From: Nitriliruptoraceae bacterium
GTDB taxonomy: Bacteria > Actinomycetota > Nitriliruptoria > Nitriliruptorales > Nitriliruptoraceae
Assembly: GCA_003554005.1 (NCBI GenBank)
Contig: PWEU01000138.1
Span: forward strand, 1 to 5,453
Direction of reading: 5' to 3'
DNA length: 5,453 nucleotides
The notes under the pieces were generated by a model, which did no database searches, was not told the origin of the DNA, and worked only from the letters and a program-made list of their open reading frames with translations. Below, piece by piece: positions 1-5,312 of this stretch (position 1 is the first letter of the stretch; each line of letters opens with the position of its first letter). Made by a program: the position numbers and the translations under genes.

Positions 1-596
1 AGCCGACGGTGGACCTCATCGAGGACGGGCAGCTCCCGGGCGGGGCCGTGCTGGAGCTGGGTGCTCCACCGTCGTAGCTGGCGTTCGAGGTAGCCCTCGC
101 GACGGGCCAGGTCCCCGAGCCCGACCGCGTCGATGTCGACGGCGTGGATCTGGACCAGCGCGTCGATCATCGACGGGCCGCTCGCTGCCCGGGCTGCGGC
201 GCTCAGCTGGGTGGCGGCGGCTTCGGTGTCGCGGGCCACCACCCCGTCCACGAACCGCATGGCGTAGAACGGGGCACCCGTGACCCCGGTGTCCTCCTCG
301 AGCCCGAGACAGGTGGGTACGGGCACGTCGGTGTCGGCGAGCGCCGCGAGGATCCGGTGCTCCCGGGCGACGTCGTGAGCGGACTCCAGCACCCCGTGCA
401 GCGGCGGTCGACGTACCACCACACGCTGCCCGGCGGCATCCCGCAGCAGGTAGGTCAGGTTGGACCGGCCGCCGGCCACCGTGGAGGCCACCACGGGCGG
501 CTGGAGATCGATCCGCTCGGCCAACCACGCCGTGACCGCTGCCAGTTGCAAGCCGGGAGGATCGACCTCGCTGACCTGCTCACCGCGTTCGCTCAC
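1..596 (-). CDS. Phosphotransferase family protein (APH fold, ACAD10/11 kinase-domain type), C-terminus beyond window
   Basis: I translated the minus strand by hand: a GTG at 596-594 opens a frame that stays open to the left edge (198 complete codons). The protein resembles the small-molecule kinases of the aminoglycoside phosphotransferase fold that form the N-terminal domain of ACAD10/ACAD11 and occur as stand-alone proteins in actinobacteria. Visible marks are the nucleotide-loop motif GGRSNLTYLL (residues 42-51), VVVRRPP (59-65, with Arg where classical APH enzymes use Lys), the conserved Glu in REHRIL (about 79), VPVPTCLGL (91-99), PFYAMRFVDG (109-118) and LVQIHAVD (147-154). Family members run to about 340-360 residues, so the catalytic HxDxxxxN and the metal-binding Asp should lie beyond the window and cannot be checked. 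The start is supported by GAGGGAG seven bases upstream. It is divergent from the transporter gene. Family call is firm; substrate is unknown. A hydroxyacyl-CoA is a guess from the ACAD10/11 relatives. Confidence 0.85.
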   Translation of the reverse strand, partial: MSERGEQVSEVDPPGLQLAAVTAWLAERIDLQPPVVASTVAGGRSNLTYLLRDAAGQRVVVRRPPLHGVLESAHDVAREHRILAALADTDVPVPTCLGLEEDTGVTGAPFYAMRFVDGVVARDTEAAATQLSAAARAASGPSMIDALVQIHAVDIDAVGLGDLARREGYLERQLRRWSTQLQHGPARELPVLDEVHRR

Positions 597-603
597 GTGG
601 TCG

Positions 604-610
604 CTCCCTC
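604..610 (-). promoter_or_regulatory. Ribosome binding site GAGGGAG of the phosphotransferase gene
   Basis: On the minus strand GAGGGAG ends seven bases before the GTG at 596. It is a good match to the anti-Shine-Dalgarno sequence at normal spacing and is the reason for choosing this GTG as the start. Confidence 0.65.
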
Positions 611-611
611 G

Positions 612-654
612 CCGATCGGAGCTCGCAGCCTGGCAGACGTGCCGGACCAGGTCC
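612..654. promoter_or_regulatory. Palindromes in the divergent phosphotransferase/transporter promoter region
   Basis: The 110-base gap between the two divergent genes contains the perfect 8-bp palindrome CCGATCGG (612-619) and the inverted repeat GGACC-A-GGTCC (644-654). Either could bind a dimeric regulator of one or both genes. Such short palindromes are frequent by chance in GC-rich DNA and no regulator gene is next to them, so this is only a candidate. Confidence 0.2.
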
Positions 655-694
655 AACCTCGCCGCAGCGTTCGCTGTCGACGGGACTCCGGCGG

Positions 695-700
695 TAGCTT
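695..700 (+). promoter_or_regulatory. Candidate -10 element (TAGCTT) for a leaderless transporter transcript
   Basis: TAGCTT fits the actinobacterial -10 pattern TAnnnT. Its last base is six bases before the GTG at 707, so a start of transcription at the usual distance would fall on or within a base of the G of the start codon, giving a leaderless mRNA. This agrees with the lack of a Shine-Dalgarno sequence before 707. No good -35 is visible; TTCGCT at 670-675 matches weakly and its 19-base spacing is long. Confidence 0.35.
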
Positions 701-706
701 CGAACC

Positions 707-2116
707 GTGACCTCCTCACCGCCCGACCCTGCCCCGCCGCCCGACGACGATCGCAGCGGTCGACGTCGCCACCGGGTCGACGCCTGGGCGGCCCAGGACG
801 TGGCCGAACCCCCGACGGCTGGAGCCTCGCTCGCCCGAGCCTCCAAGGCCGGTGCTCGCCGCTTGACCGGCAGCGTCCGGTCGCTGTTCGAGACCGGTGG
901 CGTGGGCTTCCGCAACCTGGCGATCACCCAGGTGTTCTCCACCGCATCGGACACCCTGGTGGCCATCGGGCTCGCCGGGACGCTGTTCTTCTCCGTGCCC
1001 ACGGCCGAGGCCCGGGGCAACGTCGCGCTCTACCTGCTCCTGACCATGGCGCCCTTCGCGGTGATCGGTCCGGTGTTGGGACGGGTACTGGACCGGACAC
1101 CTGTCGCGACCCGCAGGATGCTGGTCCTGGCAGCGGTCGGACGCGCGGTGTTCGCCCTGGCAGCCCTGGGTCGCCTCGACAGCCTGTGGCTGTTCCCGGT
1201 GGCCTTCATGCTGCTGGTGCTGTCCAGGGTCCACGGGATCACCCGGCACGCCTTGCTGCCCCTGGCGCTGGACGCACCCCGGGCGCTGGTCGCCGCCAAC
1301 GCGCGGCTGGCCTGGATCGGGGTGCTGGCCGGCGGTGTCGCGGCCGGCGTTGGCTTCGGCGCGCTGACCGTCATGGACGCCAACGGGCCACTGGCCCTTG
1401 CCGCGCTGGCGGCGCTGGGAGCCGCCGCCTTCGGACGCCGGCTCCCCGAGCCCGACGGCGCCGCGACGCGGCTGGCTGGCGAGCCCTGGCGGGGCCTCAG
1501 GCTGCAGCTGCCTCGGGAGGTCCGGCTGGCGCAGCTCGCGACCGCCGGCGTACGGGTCTTCAACGGCTTCTTGCTGCTGCTCCTGGCCTTCGAGCTCCAA
1601 CAGAGCGACGCGGGGCTGCTCGACTTCGGCGCGCTGCTGGCCGCCGCAGGCGCCGGCTTCGCCGTGGCGTCACGGCTGGTCCCCGCGCTCGCTCGCCGGG
1701 TGCGCGAGGAGCCGATGGTGCTCGCCGCCCTCGCGATCACCGCAGCGGCCGCCTTCTCGGCCGGACAGTGGTTCGGGCTGCTGGCCGCCGCCGCCCTGGC
1801 TGGAGCGGCCGGGGTCGCCTGGGGGGGGGCCAAGCTCGCCTTCGACGGTCTCCTGCAGGCGACCGTGCCCGCCAGCCGCCGCGGCGCGGCCTTCACCCGC
1901 TCCGAGACGATGTTCTCCGTGGCCTGGGGGCTCGGCGCCATCATCCCCACGGCGATCCCGATGCCCGCCTCCGTCGGCCTGGCGCTGGCCGGGTTCGCGG
2001 CGCTGGCCGCGCAGATCGTCTACGTCAGCGTGCTCCTGGTCCCGGAGTCCCGGCCCCGGCGTCCCGACGACCCCCAGGACGACACCGGGACGGTCGACAC
2101 ACCGCCGGCCGGGTGA
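707..2116 (+). CDS. Major facilitator superfamily transporter, 12 membrane helices
   Basis: A 469-residue cytoplasmic-membrane protein. Residues 1-60 are a Pro/Asp-rich, then Arg-rich, probably disordered cytoplasmic tail (SGRRRHR at 17-23). Twelve hydrophobic segments follow at roughly 70-98, 106-126, 137-155, 158-176, 200-221, 227-244, 273-298, 305-325, 335-352, 355-375, 398-418 and 422-445, with a polar central loop at about 244-272, the usual 6+6 MFS plan. The loop between helices 2 and 3 reads GPVLGRVLDR followed by RR (121-137), matching MFS motif A (G...LaDR.gRR). The C-tail from 447 is acidic and Pro-rich. GTG 707 is the first possible start because TAG lies in frame at 695-697; GTG codons at 800 and 902 are later alternatives, so the tail length is uncertain. 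The gene converges on korB and carries a nine-G run. The fold is clear, but substrate and direction are not; related proteins are called drug or metabolite exporters. Confidence 0.9.
   Translation: MTSSPPDPAPPPDDDRSGRRRHRVDAWAAQDVAEPPTAGASLARASKAGARRLTGSVRSLFETGGVGFRNLAITQVFSTASDTLVAIGLAGTLFFSVPTAEARGNVALYLLLTMAPFAVIGPVLGRVLDRTPVATRRMLVLAAVGRAVFALAALGRLDSLWLFPVAFMLLVLSRVHGITRHALLPLALDAPRALVAANARLAWIGVLAGGVAAGVGFGALTVMDANGPLALAALAALGAAAFGRRLPEPDGAATRLAGEPWRGLRLQLPREVRLAQLATAGVRVFNGFLLLLLAFELQQSDAGLLDFGALLAAAGAGFAVASRLVPALARRVREEPMVLAALAITAAAAFSAGQWFGLLAAAALAGAAGVAWGGAKLAFDGLLQATVPASRRGAAFTRSETMFSVAWGLGAIIPTAIPMPASVGLALAGFAALAAQIVYVSVLLVPESRPRRPDDPQDDTGTVDTPPAG
1821..1829 (+). repeat. Nine-G homopolymer inside the transporter gene
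   Basis: Nine consecutive G bases cover the codons for Trp372 (last two bases), Gly373, Gly374 and the first base of Ala375, between helices 10 and 11. Gain or loss of one G would shift the frame and remove the last two helices. The frame is intact at nine G. It may be a slippage-prone tract or simply a consequence of GGG glycine codons. Confidence 0.9.
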
Positions 2117-2123
2117 CCGGGCG

Positions 2124-2146
2124 GCGGCCGCCTCGACGACGGCCGC
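2124..2146. terminator. Candidate terminator hairpin after the transporter gene
   Basis: GCGGCCG (2124-2130) and CGGCCGC (2140-2146) form a perfect 7-bp stem with a nine-base loop, seven bases past the transporter stop. Outside it, GGG (2119-2121) can pair with CCC (2148-2150) across a small internal loop. There is no T-tract, as is common for actinobacterial terminators, so termination is inferred from position and stem strength only. Confidence 0.45.
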
Positions 2147-2180
2147 ACCCGTCTGCCACCGCGTGCGGTCAGGGACGGGT
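2147..2180. terminator. Candidate terminator hairpin after korB
   Basis: ACCCGTC (2147-2153) pairs with GACGGGT (2174-2180). On the same axis ACCG (2158-2161) pairs with CGGT (2166-2169) around a four-base loop, giving a long interrupted hairpin. Its outer base overlaps the last base of the korB stop codon on the minus strand. It lies directly beside the hairpin at 2124-2146, so each of the two convergent genes meets one of them first. There is no T-tract. Confidence 0.45.
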
Positions 2181-3196
2181 CAGAGCACGTCCCAGACGTT
2201 GCCGCCCTCGAGCAGCTCGACGAGGTCGCCCTCCCCGTACCGCTCGCGCGCGCTCGCGACCTGCTTGCGCAGCTCGTCGTCGTAGACCGGGCGATCGACC
2301 TCACGGAACACCCCCATGGGGGTCGGGCCCGTGGGGCTCGGTGCCAGCCGGGACAGCGCGAAGGCGGTGGTGGGCTCCACCCGCGTCGGGTCGTGCACGA
2401 CGACCCGCTCCCCCGCCTCCTCGGTCGGGACGATCCGCAGGGAACCGTCCTGCTCGGCGATCACCGCCCGCTCGCCCTCGGGTCCGAAGGTGATGGGCTC
2501 CCCGGGGACGAGGCGGATCTGGTTGTGCTCCTTCTGGCCCTTCTCGCGCAGCGCCGCGAAGGCGCCGTCGTTGAAGATGTTGCAGTTCTGGTAGATCTCG
2601 ACGAAGGAGGTCCCGCGGTGCTCGTAGGCACCGCGCAGCCCCCCGCTGAGGTGCTGACGGTCGGTGTCGATCGAGCGTGCCACGTAGGTCGCCTCCGCGC
2701 CGAGCGCGAGGGAGACGGGGTTGACCGGGCGGTCCAGCGAGCCCATGGGCGTCGACTTGTGCACCGATCCGAGCGGCGAGGTCGGCGAGTACTGGCCCTT
2801 GGTCAGCCCGTAGATCTCGTTGTTGAACAGCAGGATGTTGAGGTTGACGTTGCGGCGCAGGGGGTGCATCAGGTGGTTGCCACCGATCGACAGCCCGTCG
2901 CCGTCGCCGGTCACGACCCAGATGTCGAGGTCCGGTCGCGTGATCGCGAGGCCCGTCGCCACCGTCGGTGCCCGTCCGTGGATCGTGTGGAACCCGTAGG
3001 TGTCCATGTAGTACGGGAAGCGGGACGAGCACCCGATCCCGGAGATGAACACCGTCTTCTCCGGGCGCGCACCGATGTCGGCGAGCAGCGACTGCACGGT
3101 CGCCAGGATCGCGTAGTCACCGCAGCCCGGGCACCAGCGCACCTCCCGGTCGGAGGTGAAGTCCTTCTTGGTGAGCTTGGTCTCGTTGGTCGTCAT
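2180..3196 (-). CDS. korB: 2-oxoglutarate:ferredoxin oxidoreductase, beta subunit
   Basis: A 338-residue thiamine-diphosphate and iron-sulfur subunit of the cytoplasmic enzyme that, with KorA, turns 2-oxoglutarate plus CoA into succinyl-CoA and CO2 and reduces ferredoxin. Cys22 and Cys25 (RWCPGCGDYAIL), Cys56 (GIGCSSR) and Cys205 (QNCNIF) match the four 4Fe-4S ligands of the Sulfolobus enzyme in spacing. GDGD (97-100) and NN (125-126) form the Mg-thiamine-diphosphate motif. YGLTKGQYSPTS (129-140) follows; its Leu131 and Lys133 correspond to positions linked to 2-oxoacid recognition in Sulfolobus. The C-terminal domain covers about 200-338. The frame is open upstream to 3457, but the protein begins at ATG 3196: homology starts there, GGGGAG lies a few bases upstream, and this ATG overlaps the korA stop as ATGA, so the two are translationally coupled and co-transcribed. 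All key residues are present. A related 2-oxoacid substrate cannot be fully excluded. Confidence 0.95.
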   Translation of the reverse strand: MTTNETKLTKKDFTSDREVRWCPGCGDYAILATVQSLLADIGARPEKTVFISGIGCSSRFPYYMDTYGFHTIHGRAPTVATGLAITRPDLDIWVVTGDGDGLSIGGNHLMHPLRRNVNLNILLFNNEIYGLTKGQYSPTSPLGSVHKSTPMGSLDRPVNPVSLALGAEATYVARSIDTDRQHLSGGLRGAYEHRGTSFVEIYQNCNIFNDGAFAALREKGQKEHNQIRLVPGEPITFGPEGERAVIAEQDGSLRIVPTEEAGERVVVHDPTRVEPTTAFALSRLAPSPTGPTPMGVFREVDRPVYDDELRKQVASARERYGEGDLVELLEGGNVWDVL

Positions 3197-5085
3197 GTCT
3201 GCTCTCCCCAGCCCATCCGCTCGATGACCTCCACGAGTTCGTCCGACGCGAAGGGTTGACCCGTCACCCGGTTGTGGGTCTTCACGTCGACCAGCGTCCT
3301 GGCCCTGAGCAGCATCGCGAGTTGGCCCATGTTGTTCTCCGGACACACCACGACCCGGTAGGACCGCAGCAGGTCGTCCAGGTCGGGGTGCAGCGGTGCG
3401 AGGTGACGCAGGTGCACCCGCGCGCCCTTGCGGCCCCGCGCCCGAAGCTCGTGACAAGCGGCCTGCAGCGGCCCCTTCGTCGAACCCCAGCCGAGAACGA
3501 GCACCTCCGCCTCGCCGCTCGGGTCGATGACCTCCAGCGGTGGGAGCTGCGCGCCGATGCGTTCCAGCCGGGCATAGCGCATCGCGGTCTGCGCGTGGTG
3601 GTTGGCCGGGTCGTAGCTGATGTGGCCCGAGCCCTCCTCCTTCTCGATGCCGCCGAGCCGGTGCTCGAGCCCGGGGGTGCCGGGCAACGCCCAGGGACGG
3701 GCCAGCGTGTCCTCGTCCCTGAGGTAGGGTGCGAAGCCGCCGTCCTGCTGGTTGGGTTCGGTCGTGAAGGCGAACGCCTGGTCGAGCGCCGGGAGCGCGT
3801 CGACCGCTGGCAACCGCCAGGGCTCCGCGGAGTTGGCGAGATAGCCGTCGGACAGCAGGGCGACCGGGGGGCGGTAGGTGAGCGCGATGCGGGCCGCCTC
3901 GATGGCGGCGTCGAAGCAGTCGGCCGGTGACGACGCGGCGATGACCGGGATCGGCGCCTCGCCGTTGCGGCCGTAGAGCAGCTGGAACAGATCGGACTGC
4001 TCGGTCTTGGTCGGCAGCCCCGTCGAGGGTCCGCCACGCTGGACGTCGATCACCACCATCGGCAGCTCGGTGATCATGGCCAGCCCCATCGCCTCGGCCT
4101 TCAGCGCGATGCCGGGCCCGGAGGAGGCGGTGACCGCGAGGTGGCCACCGAAGGCCGCACCGATGACCGAACCCATGGCCGCGATCTCATCCTCGGCCTG
4201 GTAGGTGGCCGCCCCGAAGTGCTTGAGCTTCGCCAGTTCGTGCAGGATGTCGGAGGCGGGCGTGATCGGGTACGAACCGTAGAACAGCGGGAGTCCGCTG
4301 CGGACGCTCGCGGCGATCAGCCCGTAGGCCATCGCCTGGTTGCCGGTGATGTTGCGGTACCGGCCCGGAGTGAGTTGGGCGGCCTTGACCTCGTAGGTGA
4401 AGGCGAAGGCCTCGGTGGTGTTGCCGTAGTTCCAGCCGGCGCGCAGCGCGGTGACGTTCGCGTCGGCGATCTCCGGCTTGCTGGAGAACTTGTCCTCCAG
4501 CCATTCCTCGGTCTCAGCGATCGGCCGGGAGTACATCCAGGACACGAGCCCGAGGGCGAGCATGTTCTTGCAGCGCTCGGCTTCCTTCTTGTTGAGCGCG
4601 CCCTCCTCGATGTGCCGTTCCAGCGCCCGCAGGGTCAGCCCGGTGACGGGGACCTCGTGGAGCTGGTAGTCCGTCATCGTGCCGTCGTGCAGGGGCGACT
4701 CCTCGTACCCCGCCTTCTGCAGGTTGCGATCGGTGAACGCATCGGTGTTCACGATGACGATGCCCCCGGGCTTGAGCGCGCTGAGGTGCTTCTGTAGCGC
4801 CGCGGGGTTCATGGCCACCAGGACGTCCGGCGCGTCACCTGGCGTGTGGATGTCCTGGTCGGAGAAGTGCAGCTGGAAGGAGCTGACCCCGGCCAGGGTC
4901 CCGGCAGGTGCCCGGATCTCCGCAGGGAAGTCCGGCAGCGTCGCCAGGTCGTTGCCTGCCAACGCCGTCTGCGTCGTGAACCGGTCCCCTGTCAGCTGCA
5001 TGCCGTCGCCGGAGTCGCCGGCGAACCGGACGACCGCGCTGGACAACTGGATCCGTTCCGGTTCGGCTGTGCTGGGACCGCTCAT
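3193..5085 (-). CDS. korA: 2-oxoglutarate:ferredoxin oxidoreductase, alpha subunit (gamma-alpha fusion)
   Basis: A 630-residue subunit, close to the usual length of actinobacterial KorA. The N-terminal gamma domain (about 15-200) carries FAGDSGDGMQLTGDRF (21-36), DFPAEIRAPAGT (52-63) and NKKEAERCKNMLALG (165-179). The alpha, pyrimidine-binding domain starts near 245 with ITGNQAMAYG and contains YPITPAS (272-278), the Glu-rich QAEDE (296-300) and QRGGPSTGLPT (349-359). Arg350 and Thr359 have the spacing of the substrate-binding Arg and Thr described for the Sulfolobus enzyme. A transketolase-C-like domain follows, with LGWGSTKG (531-538) and ENNMGQL (583-589). With KorB it makes the CoA-dependent, ferredoxin-reducing 2-oxoglutarate oxidase, an alternative to the NAD-linked dehydrogenase complex in the TCA cycle. 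Start ATG 5085 is fixed by an in-frame TGA at 5103-5101 and by AGGTGG just upstream. A 10-codon frame ends on this ATG. The stop overlaps korB as ATGA. No ferredoxin domain is present. Confidence 0.95.
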   Translation of the reverse strand: MSGPSTAEPERIQLSSAVVRFAGDSGDGMQLTGDRFTTQTALAGNDLATLPDFPAEIRAPAGTLAGVSSFQLHFSDQDIHTPGDAPDVLVAMNPAALQKHLSALKPGGIVIVNTDAFTDRNLQKAGYEESPLHDGTMTDYQLHEVPVTGLTLRALERHIEEGALNKKEAERCKNMLALGLVSWMYSRPIAETEEWLEDKFSSKPEIADANVTALRAGWNYGNTTEAFAFTYEVKAAQLTPGRYRNITGNQAMAYGLIAASVRSGLPLFYGSYPITPASDILHELAKLKHFGAATYQAEDEIAAMGSVIGAAFGGHLAVTASSGPGIALKAEAMGLAMITELPMVVIDVQRGGPSTGLPTKTEQSDLFQLLYGRNGEAPIPVIAASSPADCFDAAIEAARIALTYRPPVALLSDGYLANSAEPWRLPAVDALPALDQAFAFTTEPNQQDGGFAPYLRDEDTLARPWALPGTPGLEHRLGGIEKEEGSGHISYDPANHHAQTAMRYARLERIGAQLPPLEVIDPSGEAEVLVLGWGSTKGPLQAACHELRARGRKGARVHLRHLAPLHPDLDDLLRSYRVVVCPENNMGQLAMLLRARTLVDVKTHNRVTGQPFASDELVEVIERMGWGEQT

Positions 5086-5114
5086 CGCCCCACCTGCCGG
5101 TCATGCACGACCAT
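5082..5114 (-). CDS. Possible 10-codon leader peptide upstream of and overlapping korA
   Basis: ATG at 5114-5112 opens a 10-codon frame (MVVHDRQVGR) ending in TGA at 5084-5082. The stop overlaps the korA start in the sequence ATGA, the same arrangement as between korA and korB. GGGAGGT (5125-5119), the strongest ribosome site in the window, ends five bases before this ATG, whereas korA's own site (AGGTGG) is weaker and lies inside the little frame. Ribosomes would therefore load here and reinitiate on korA. The peptide has no run of one amino acid that would suggest classical attenuation. Coding status is inferred from start-site architecture only; it may be a chance frame. Confidence 0.4.
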   Translation of the reverse strand: MVVHDRQVGR

Positions 5115-5118
5115 CGTT

Positions 5119-5141
5119 ACCTCCCGCGTGGACTTCACGCG
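5119..5141 (-). promoter_or_regulatory. Inverted repeat abutting the GGAGGT ribosome site in the korAB leader
   Basis: CGCGTG (5125-5130) and CACGCG (5136-5141) form a perfect 6-bp inverted repeat with a five-base spacer. On the minus strand the ribosome site GGAGGT (5124-5119) begins at the very next base. As RNA this is a hairpin stacked against the Shine-Dalgarno sequence; as DNA it is a possible operator for a dimeric repressor. Both readings would affect korAB expression. Confidence 0.4.
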
Positions 5142-5299
5142 CCACTGCCGTTCCACCGTGCCCCGCCGTCCCAGCAGGGTCGTTCCGGTGGCATCTGCAT
5201 CAACGTCGAACCTATCGTGCGTGACGGGCGTCGTGGTAGCTCTGCGACCAGGCCACGCGAGGCAATGGCCGCACGTCGTCGGTCGATCCTCCGCGGCCC
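5142..5299. promoter_or_regulatory. Divergent intergenic region between korA and the right-end gene
   Basis: No convincing gene is seen here. It should hold the korAB promoter on the minus strand and that of the right-end gene on the plus strand. TAGGTT (5214-5209, minus) and TATCGT (5213-5218, plus) both fit the loose TAnnnT -10 pattern and overlap each other, but neither has a recognisable -35 at normal spacing. Assignment of either is weak. Confidence 0.3.
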
Positions 5300-5312
5300 G
5301 TGATCACCGCGG
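5291..5312 (+). repeat. Palindromic sequence around the start codon of the right-end gene
   Basis: CCGCGG occurs at 5291-5296 and again at 5307-5312; each copy is self-complementary, so the pair is also an inverted repeat. The perfect palindrome GTGATCAC (5300-5307) lies between them, and its first three bases are the proposed start codon. This could be an operator or fold over the translation start. Chance is possible in GC-rich DNA. Confidence 0.4.

Noticed and set aside
16..528. 170-codon minus-strand frame within the phosphotransferase gene
   Set aside because: It is an Arg/Ala/Pro-rich out-of-frame shadow. The real protein is in the frame starting at GTG 596.
144..710. 188-codon plus-strand frame opposite the phosphotransferase gene
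   Set aside because: It is antisense to a frame with clear family motifs, has no ribosome site and shows no recognisable fold.
1030..1950. 306-codon minus-strand frame opposite the transporter
   Set aside because: It is a Ser/Ala/Arg-rich antisense shadow; the plus strand carries the conserved transporter.
460..2493. 677-codon plus-strand frame across the transporter gene
   Set aside because: It is very rich in Arg, Pro and Gly, lies in another frame of the clear 12-helix transporter and runs into the antisense of korB. This is a typical shadow in GC-rich DNA.
2393..3259. 288-codon plus-strand frame opposite korB
   Set aside because: It is an Arg/Val/Asp-rich antisense shadow of a highly conserved gene.
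3197..3457. N-terminal extension of 87 residues on KorB
   Set aside because: The extension is low-complexity, lies out of frame over the korA 3' end, and the family N-terminus begins at ATG 3196 with its own ribosome site.
4141..4797. 218-codon plus-strand frame opposite korA
   Set aside because: It is an antisense shadow with no ribosome site or recognisable domain.
5209..5218. Firm promoter call for korA or the right-end gene
   Set aside because: The -10-like hexamers match only the loose TAnnnT pattern and no -35 is found at 16-18 bases, so only a weak note was kept.
5103..5303. 66-codon plus-strand frame ending in a GTGA overlap with the right-end gene
   Set aside because: It is Arg-rich, with only about two thirds G/C at third positions against about 90% in the real genes, has no ribosome site and covers the korA leader. 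The overlap is most likely chance.
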